DNA from: Limnoperna fortunei
Lineage: Eukaryota; Mollusca; Bivalvia; Mytilida; Modiolidae
Assembly (NCBI GenBank): GCA_944474755.1
Contig: OX104117.1
Location: 38,457,222-38,521,221 of the forward strand
Length of the DNA stretch: 64,000 bases
Direction: 5' to 3'
The notes under the pieces: model-generated
What the model saw: only the letters and a program-made list of their open reading frames with translations
The model's database searches: none
Told to the model about the DNA's origin: nothing
Part shown: one piece after another, positions 56,763-64,000 of the stretch
Numbering within the stretch: the stretch's first letter is position 1
Layout of the letters: each line of letters starts with the position of its first letter
Program-made: the position numbers and the translations under genes

Positions 56763-58670
56763 TCTATAGGATGTCTGCAGTACGGTTTTATACTTGTGTT
56801 CTTTGTTCAAAAAGACCAAAACCAAAAGACAGATGAAAACTTGAAGGACCAAACAACAGAAAACTGCGGAATTATTTGGAACGAAAATTTTTGTAGATAG
56901 ATCGGTCATTGAAGGCGGCGTTATTTGTAACAAATGTCGAATAAGTTGTCACAAAGAGATACATGTGAAACCCGTAGATCCGGCAATCCAGAAACCAACC
57001 AGCAATACAGATGTTGAATATGTTCCGCCATCTAAGTTTGATCGCATTTCAAACACAAAAGCTTGTAAATCGCGCCATGCATAACTCTTCCTATCCCTTC
57101 TGCAGGAGGTAGTCATTCACAATGTGTAGTTTGCGAACTTTATGGTCCTAAATTACTAGTTGTTCCAACGAATGCCAGATTCAACTTATTTTTGGAGAAA
57201 ACAATACTATTACCGATTGGGTCAAGATGCTGCTCAAGTCATTTGCTAAACGACACATTCCTACCTGCTGCTGTTGATCAAATATCACAGACCAGAAATT
57301 ATACAGATTTTAATCATTCACAGACCAGAAATTATACAGATTTTAATCATTCATTAGGAGGGCGGCGATATATTTGTATTCACTTTCGTTGCTAACGATG
57401 GATAAAGGAGAAAATATTTCTAAGTACACTTAGTTGCTATAAATGAACAGAAATTTGCTACAAGAATGTCTATCATTTAACTTGAGTGAAAAAACAAGAT
57501 GATAGCTAAGTTTCGACTGCAAAAATGCTTGGGTAATATCAAAGTTTCATGTAATAATAAATTTTGTTGGTATTCTATATACGGAAGTTAATAATAGAGG
57601 GAGACCATTTTTATCCTGGTACTGTATAATTCGGTGATAGTTCTCTCGAAGAGAGTAGGTTTGAAAAATCGGAAACCAGAATAAAAGGCAATTTTGTTTA
57701 TACAATTCCGGAGTATGCCGCATTTGTAAGATTCAATATATAAATGTTATGTCAATAATTTAATTGAACAACTTAAATATTAGTTTTAATTCAAGTATAT
57801 TTGTGATTTAATATATGACAAAAGATTACATGTGCGCAAATTTAGAAATCGACAATTCAAATTAGCCACAACAGCAGGCCTTAGCTTTACATAGAACCTT
57901 ATGGGGGAAAAAGTTCAAATGCCTTCTGTTTAGAAATTGCATTTCTTTCTAAGCAAATGTTCATTAGTTAGTCCTTAGAAATTGTGTGTTTTTAGTTCCA
58001 TTGAAAATCTGAGATGTCTGCTTAACACATATTCAAGGTTCGAAACGTTTGATTATACATAATACAGCCTCTAAGCAAAACACACTATTTGGTCTAAAGT
58101 ATATGCTGTTGATGTATAATTTGAACACAATATTAACTCAAAGCTTTGAAGCATTACAACATAATTGCAAAGAACATAAAAATAACCTCTGTTACGTAGG
58201 TATAAACATTCTTTAAAATGCATCCCGTAATTTTTTTTCTAATCATTTTGACAAACGCGTGCAGAATGCAAAACAAATCGGAGGCGAACTGATGCTTTGC
58301 ATCAAAAGTTTTCTTGTCTTTAATGCAACTAATCATTCAAATATGAGACATGACAGTTCGTAATAGCAGAATAGACTTTGACAAAGACAACGGTCTGTCT
58401 GATTCCGACATATTCAATCTGACCGGGCTGTCAAATGCAAATTTCGAAGATCTGTGTTAGATTGTTCCGCAAGGTAATCTTCGTGATTCCCGTATAAGTA
58501 TATGTTTAACAAAATTAAAATCTGGAATGTCAAACACATTGATGGCAACTATTTTTAACGTCAGTAAAAATTCGATTCGAAGATCTATTTCGTCTGCTAG
58601 AAAATTCTGGACTGAACATTTTGTCCCGTCTAACTTAGGTTTTCAACACATCAGCCGTGACGCAGTTATT
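56763..58670 (+). pseudogene. DDE_Tnp_4/Harbinger-like transposase relic, catalytic domain missing
   Basis: Part 1 (56763-57370, three frames) has two Cys pairs (YTCVLCSKRP, GVICNKCRISC) and then CVVCELYGPK, PTNARFNLFLEK and GSRCCSSHLLNDTF, an N-terminal zinc-binding region typical of a large animal transposase family. Part 2 (58352-58670) has SDSDIFNLTGLSNANFEDLC, LTKLKSGMSNTLMATIF and FVPSNLGFQHISRDAV, like the helix-turn-helix (HTH_Tnp_4) that precedes the DDE domain. The DDE domain itself is replaced by an unrelated repeat at 58680. The 57400-58350 stretch between the parts shows no coding. Confidence 0.6.
57286..57351. repeat. 33-bp tandem duplication in the transposase relic
   Basis: CAGACCAGAAATTATACAGA with its flanks occurs at 57286-57318 and 57319-57351 without change. 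It keeps the frame (11 codons). Confidence 0.95.
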
Positions 58671-58671
58671 T

Positions 58672-58835
58672 TTTGTCTACTGTGACATTGACCTTTGACA
58701 GACTTCCTCCAGAATCAATAGGCTTCATACCCACCTGATATGTATCAATATCGCAATGTTTCATTGAAATCGGATGCAAGCATTTTGAAATATCATCCCA
58801 AAACCAAATTAGGACGGAAGACGGACGGACATGAG
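58672..58835 (-). repeat. Short dispersed repeat fragment
   Basis: CTGTGACATTGACCTTTGAC ... TTTCATTGAAATCGGATGC ... GGACGGAAGACGGACGGAC is a phrase order also hinted at around 13190-13400. It truncates the transposase relic. Confidence 0.4.
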
Positions 58836-58951
58836 GACAATATATACCATCATTAAATAACGGATTTGGCACTTAGAAATTTTTTTTCCCCAAGAGTCAA
58901 TTATAATAAACATATAGTCAGAAGAGGTCAGATGATTTACAATGGTTAGAC

Positions 58952-61094
58952 ATGGAAGGGCTGATTATGTTTATTATCATTGGAATAACCCAAGTGCATG
59001 GAAATCAAAATAAAGGTGAGGCCTAAAAAATTACTTTATGTTTTGTTAATCTATATGTAATAGTTCGAATAAATAAAATTAGACTTGTAACGGCCAATAG
59101 TGCGTTCCTAGTTTGCGGACAAGGGGCCTATTGTTCGAAGTGGGGGATTTATACGTTATAATGCGGAAAGCATAACCGCAGACTGTGGTAGGATACGTTT
59201 GGAGAGTGCCACGCTCCTTGCAAGATAAAGATCCCTTTTGTTAATTTCCAAAATAGTATCCTCATCGTATCCGCTACAAAGGGTTCAGGTCTCTGTCCCT
59301 ACACAAAACTACATACTTATCAAGTAACAGTCCAAATTTTGTTCCGGTTAAGTTATTGTTAACTTGTCGTCCTGAATATACTTCAAATATTGTGTTTAGC
59401 AAAAATTCAAAATTAAAATCATTTATGGTTGCCTAATTAAATCCCATTAAAACATTTGGTTTCTGGTAATATTAATACTAATACTAATACTTTATTTTCA
59501 TAAACAAAATTAACAAATTATTCTGATAAATTCTATTACGAGTAGATCAACTATCATATTCAATTAGAAAGCAAAAAAATAATAATTTATAAATAATCTT
59601 TACTGAGAAATTCGAGTTTCAAAACAAAGCATTTTAAAAAATATAGCATGACTCTTAATCATGTCCGTCATTTTCACTTTTTCAAGTGTAAACATCCTCT
59701 TGTTAGGATTCACCACAAGTACAAAACACTTTGTTTTAATTTATGCTCAATATCGACATCATATTTTATTTTTTGTTCATGAGAAATTGTTGCAACAAAT
59801 CTAAGTTTTTATACCCGACATTTTGGCAGAGCGTTTACGCGAGGGACAATGAGTATTGTCGCATGATGCATACTTGTAGTTACATATAATATCAACCACG
59901 AAGCATTTTTCGATCACTTTGGCTTGTGGTTTAATATCAATATGAATATTGTTAAAATGTAAAAGCTTCGTTTATATATATTTCTACAAGTTTGTTTTCT
60001 CCCAAAACGGTTCCCTGTCCGATCCTGATAATATAATCGTAAATATATTTGGAGAATGTTATTTGCATTATGCAGCGATGAAATGCTACGATATAGTTTA
60101 ATGTAGCTTGTCTATTTATACAACTGGTCACATTCATTAGACAACGACTTGAAAATAGGGAAAATTTTAACAATAAAATTAAAGAATATTCTCAATTATT
60201 TGAAATGTACCGATAACTAAAATGTTTAACAAACCTGTGTATCATTACCTTTATGTCCTGTTGAGTATCTAGCTTACTAAAAAAACTTATATTAAGCTAA
60301 ATATTCAATGGCTCTGGAAAAATTTTCCAAATTTTATTGCTTCCTACTAAAGCTTGTTGTCACTATAGCATCCAGTATCATATTCAAATGATATGGTTTA
60401 ATCCACATAGGCAATATACTATTTTACGATTCATTGATTTCCAAATAACGATAGAGGGAGAGACAGAGTAAACAATAGTGACTTTATGTCTTTTAAAGTT
60501 TGATGTTTCTTCAAACGTTTCCCGTATGTTTGATGTTGTAGATATTCCAGAAATTGCAAATTTTATATTGAATATTGTGATCATAATAGATTACATGTGT
60601 ATGTCTTTCGCCTGCGATGCAGCGTGTACCAACAATCAAAGTAGGGGATATTTTGCAATCGGAAAAAAATATTTATGATCTATTTTTCAGTCGATGTTGC
60701 CTGAATAATCTCACATTGAAATATCAAATTGAAAGCGCATGGACATAATTTCTGCTTAAATGGGAGTTATGAATACCCATGATGAAAACTTTTGAGTATC
60801 TAACATAAATATTATTTGTATCGTGTTGTTATTATTCCAGAGTTTTTTGAAGACGATGTATTTGTTACAAAGAAAACATCATACTATGATATACCTCAAA
60901 GCTGTCGCCTTTTTGGTGTTTATTTGAAGGAGGAAGTCTTAATCAAAAACATTAAGTTAAATGTATCATATGATGGACAATTGTGGATTAGAGCCAAGGC
61001 AGTTTTTGAGCGAAAGATAAACCCGATAGGTCAGGGTTTTACTATTTTTACTAATTCACTACATGCAATTTTTAGAGTCAGAAAAATTAATTAA
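58952..61094 (+). CDS. Two-exon gene for a small secreted protein of unknown family
   Basis: Exon with start: ATG 58952 to 59015, encoding MEGLIMFIIIGITQVHGNQN, a good signal peptide with likely cleavage after VHG. The donor is AAAG|GTGAGG (phase 1). A pyrimidine-rich acceptor TTTTTTTTCCCCAAG at 58880-58894 suggests an upstream non-coding exon. The second coding exon is 60841-61094, with acceptor GTTGTTATTATTCCAG, matching phase and a TAA stop. The predicted protein is 105 residues, and the mature part (starting EFFEDDVFVTKK) is beta-rich by eye with one Cys. Phase-1 introns right after signal peptides are common in metazoan secreted proteins. An out-of-frame ATG at 58942 overlaps. No poly(A) signal was found within 200 bp. 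Extra exons between 59016 and 60840 are possible. Confidence 0.5.
59018..60838 (+). other. Putative intron of the secreted-protein gene
   Basis: Mostly AT-rich. 59090-59320 is a GC-richer patch (GCGGACAAGG, GCATAACCGC) of unknown nature. A possible phase 1-1 extra exon lies at about 60553-60640 (acceptor GTAGATATTCCAG, weak donor AAA|GTAGGG) but would add a very hydrophobic segment. Confidence 0.3.
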
Positions 61095-61429
61095 GTTTGA
61101 AGTCAGTATTTTCTATCTGACTCATTTTGGTTACGTATTTCAACGATCCCCCACAACAACAAACGCACATGTAGCCATGTAGTAAGTATTATAATTATTT
61201 ACATACCTATGCGTTATGTAGTGGATGCCCGGGGAGACAATTAGCGGGTACCTGAAATGCCACAGGAAAATGATAAAGAATATGAAGAAACCAAGTGCGT
61301 TAACGTTCGCACCACTAAAACCAAGAACTAAAACGTAAATGTCTGCTCAGATGTAAATGCTCGACAGTATAAAGGTTGTTTACTCGTCGATATATATTTA
61401 AACTCAACTGACAGTTTTAATCGTAATTC
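61095..61429. other. Downstream stretch without features
   Basis: No poly(A) signal or gene is recognised. Confidence 0.4.
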
Positions 61430-61690
61430 GAATATGACATCCTTTAAATGCTTTGGAAACAAACCTCTATTTAAATATTCAATAAAATATGGCCGTTCCA
61501 GCCATTTCAAAATCATCATAACCCCCCCCCCCCCTCGAATGCTGATGTTTTTGCCTGCCTTTTTCATTATTCCACATTGTACCTTTGTATTACGAAAATC
61601 CAATAGAAAAAATGTTTCCACAATAACACGTCCATATTCTATTCTATGCCTTTATTGTTTACATGTCACAAATCTTCCTTGACTTTTGCT
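61430..61690 (+). repeat. Dispersed repeat, inverted copy of 29670-29945
   Basis: See 29670-29945. This copy has a C13 run at 61522-61534 in place of the CTCTGC of the other copy. Confidence 0.7.
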
Positions 61691-62789
61691 ACGCTGTGTT
61701 TTCAAGGGACTTGCGTTGTTTACAGTGACGTTCAATACAAACCGCGAGACTTTCCCGCCTTCATCGCAGACGAATTTACTGTATCAAAATGAAAACACAA
61801 CCGAATTTCAAAATGTTGAATTAACTGTGGAAAATAATTGTTAATTTAAATGTGCACTATTTTGGATCTACAACAGGAGCATAAGCTCGACCAAATGCAT
61901 TAAGCAGGTTTCATTTGTCACGCAAACACAGCAACATAGTCACAGAAACGGTGACTGATGTACAATGAAGCATTCAATTTTGTCGTTCTTTGTTGTTAAT
62001 GTTAATAAAAATGTTAGTTTGTTTTTAAACTATATTTCTTCCCTTTTTCTATCACGTGTTACACGAGAAAGTAATTAATAATTTTGTAACAAGGGAGGAT
62101 CTCGGAAATTGGAACAGCCAAAATGCAACATGTAGTTGTACCTGCACTTAAATGTATGTAATAAGTTTATCTAAAATTAAGAAGTCTAAAATGCAGAACA
62201 AACTTAATTTTTAAATTTTTAGAACTTTAATATTCAACGAGGCATTTTTTGCATAAAATATAGTCCATAAGTACACGCATTATGACGTCACATTTCATTC
62301 ATAGAATGAGAGTTACAACTGCTGTCATATAGAATCATTAGTTTTAACATTCATTATGACGGCAAATAGGTCCGACAAAAGTACATTCTGTATCACATAT
62401 ATAGATGATACAAAGTTTTGTATCACACAGGTTGTATCAATCGCTACATTTTCAGATTTTAACCCCCAAAAATACTTAATTTAAATAAAATTATGTAATA
62501 GTGCCTTTTTATGTGTGCCTTAAGTTCATTTGTGATGGATGTAAATTGAAAGGCTTGCCATTTACATCTGAAACTAAGAATTTGAAAAATTAAGGAATAG
62601 GAATAATACATTTCTTGATCACCAAGCTAGTTTTTCATGACCATGCGTATGTGAGGTCTTTGTTTGTTTTCATGCATTTCTTAAAAACCGTTTAATGGTA
62701 TTCAACACAATCTTAGAATTGGTTTCGAATAACATAAATCTAAGACTAGGAATATTTTATCTAATTTGTTGTACAAAAACATCTCTTTT
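61691..62789. other. AT-rich non-coding stretch
   Basis: No gene or repeat is recognised. Confidence 0.4.
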
Positions 62790-63234
62790 GGTGTAGGACC
62801 ACCAAATACCGGTGAAAGTAGTACTATTCACCTGACCGGTTCACAGTTGCCTAATGTAGACTTTGAACTTCACATGATACCATCATAAATTCGGTATTTT
62901 TGGAAAGCTGAATATTATAGTAAACTTGAGGATAAAGTTTTATTGGTTTTAAATGAACATAAAAATGTTGAGCGTCAATAAGGGACATGCACTATTTTTG
63001 GACTGAAATAGAAAGTGACAGTAGATTTTTAGGCCATATGACTTTCCGGTTGAGCGTTCGTTCTTATATGCAATGAAACATATTGTGAAATTTTGTCAGA
63101 ATATTGACCCGCTGCATTTTTATATGGGGTAGAAGTGTCACTTTATTTGAAATAAAGGTAAATTTTCTAGGATAAATCAGAATCATCAAATTTAATATAG
63201 CCAAAGAGTCCAAAAACAATGGTGGTCCTACACC
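62790..63234. mobile_element. MITE with GGTGTAGGACCACC termini
   Basis: The exact 14-bp terminal inverted repeat GGTGTAGGACCACC/GGTGGTCCTACACC bounds 445 bp. The flanks share TTT (62787-62789 and 63235-63237), a possible 3-bp duplication in T-rich DNA. No transposase. Superfamily unknown. Confidence 0.65.
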
Positions 63235-63971
63235 TTTACATGTAATCCGAGTAAGTGGTGCTTTTGGACAATAATTAAACGCAAACAAGTGTCGATACGC
63301 ACATTTGATTAAATGTTTAATACAAATTTACATTGGGAAAGATTTTGCGAATTTTAGTAATTTTTTCGTACGTTTTAGGGTTTTAAATGGATTACGGGCG
63401 ATTTGTTTACTTCCGAGATATATCTAACTACCGACAGTGAAACAATAAGAAAAAAGTATAGTACAACGATCCTAAATTAAAAAGTGTAACCATTTGACAA
63501 ATTGATAAATTTATCGCATCTAAGTTATTTTTAAAATTAAAAGTTCTTTCAAAACTTATGATCTATTATGATCACTGTCTTTGAGAAATATATAAGCTGC
63601 AATTGAAAGAAATACTGACAGGTACAATTATATTTCACAGTACAATAGATGCTTCTGAGCAGATTTAGCACGCAAAATGACAAAAGCCCTTTAAACCTGG
63701 AAAAATCCCTGTGCTTGACATTTTTGTGACATTACCAACACATTATAGAAAGACGTCACGTGAACACTGAAATGCAGAGGCACTGTTGGGGTGCTCTGAA
63801 GTAACTTCATGAAAAATAAAATGTGCGATGCTCGCATTTAGGCTGCGCCTATGTTCATATTCCCAATTCAAGACTATGATTGTGTCCTTCAATGTCGGTT
63901 ATACCAGCTGATTTTGCACATACGGACTACCAAACAACAACAAGAGTTTTTTCAATAACACATGGCACATA
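63235..63971. other. AT-rich non-coding stretch
   Basis: No gene or repeat is recognised. Confidence 0.4.
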
Positions 63972-64000
63972 TGTTTGTTTGAATGATGTTTAACGCCACT
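63972..64000 (-). mobile_element. SINE 3' end, cut by the window edge
   Basis: Reads AGTGGCGTTAAACATCATTC then AAACAAACA on the minus strand, the 3' end of the SINE family. The body lies beyond the window. Confidence 0.8.

Overview
The window reads as animal nuclear DNA, most likely from a bivalve mollusc and probably a mussel-like one (inference). Supporting signs are very AT-rich DNA, spliceosomal introns, a tRNA-derived SINE with a (CAAA)n tail, Helitron-like elements with ~145-180 bp core repeats, CR1/L2-like non-LTR retrotransposons and several animal-type DNA transposases. There is no operon, Shine-Dalgarno pattern or prokaryotic gene density. Nearly everything with structure is mobile DNA. 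Only two or three host-type gene fragments can be argued.

Layout. 1-2.3 kb: a three-unit direct repeat carrying a MITE. 2.5-3.0 kb (-): an intronless ORF with a membrane segment and a PC4/p15-like C-terminus. 3.7-8.9 kb (-): a degenerate APE-type non-LTR retrotransposon (2A-like motif, PHD-like finger, endonuclease, RT), split by a Helitron-like element called family B here. 10.28-35.96 kb: a 25.7-kb segment bounded by ~2-kb near-identical inverted arms that contain a palindromic satellite. Its 21.7-kb interior holds more family B copies, a 2.65-kb palindrome, four long hairpins, a TIR element with an 8-bp target duplication and a short ORF, a family V element and one candidate exon pair. 36.76-39.99 kb (+): a broken gene joining a vertnin/OTU-like domain to a MULE-type DDE transposase. 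40.4-41.2 kb: the 3' end of another non-LTR element. 41.9-42.9 kb: a MITE with a SINE nested in it.

43.05-49.36 kb is the most striking part. Seven Helitron-like elements of three families (called G, A and T) are nested like balanced brackets, most of them inserted in the (ATT)n tract that each element carries just behind its own 5' hairpin. 51.3-51.5 kb: a CGGCC-rich tandem repeat. 53.35-53.43 kb: a TATA promoter with a probable first exon, followed by a SINE with a 12-bp target duplication. 55.25-56.12 kb (-): a FLYWCH-MULE relic. 56.76-58.67 kb (+): a DDE_Tnp_4/Harbinger-like relic. 58.95-61.09 kb (+): a two-exon gene for a small secreted protein. 62.8-63.2 kb: a MITE. The last bases are the tail of another SINE.

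The families B, V, G, A and T share one plan: a 5' hairpin carrying a family-specific tag, core repeats, the tag repeated near the 3' end, a small 3' hairpin, and an end next to TT. That fits the Helentron/HINE class. All coordinates and comparisons were read by eye. No database search was run.
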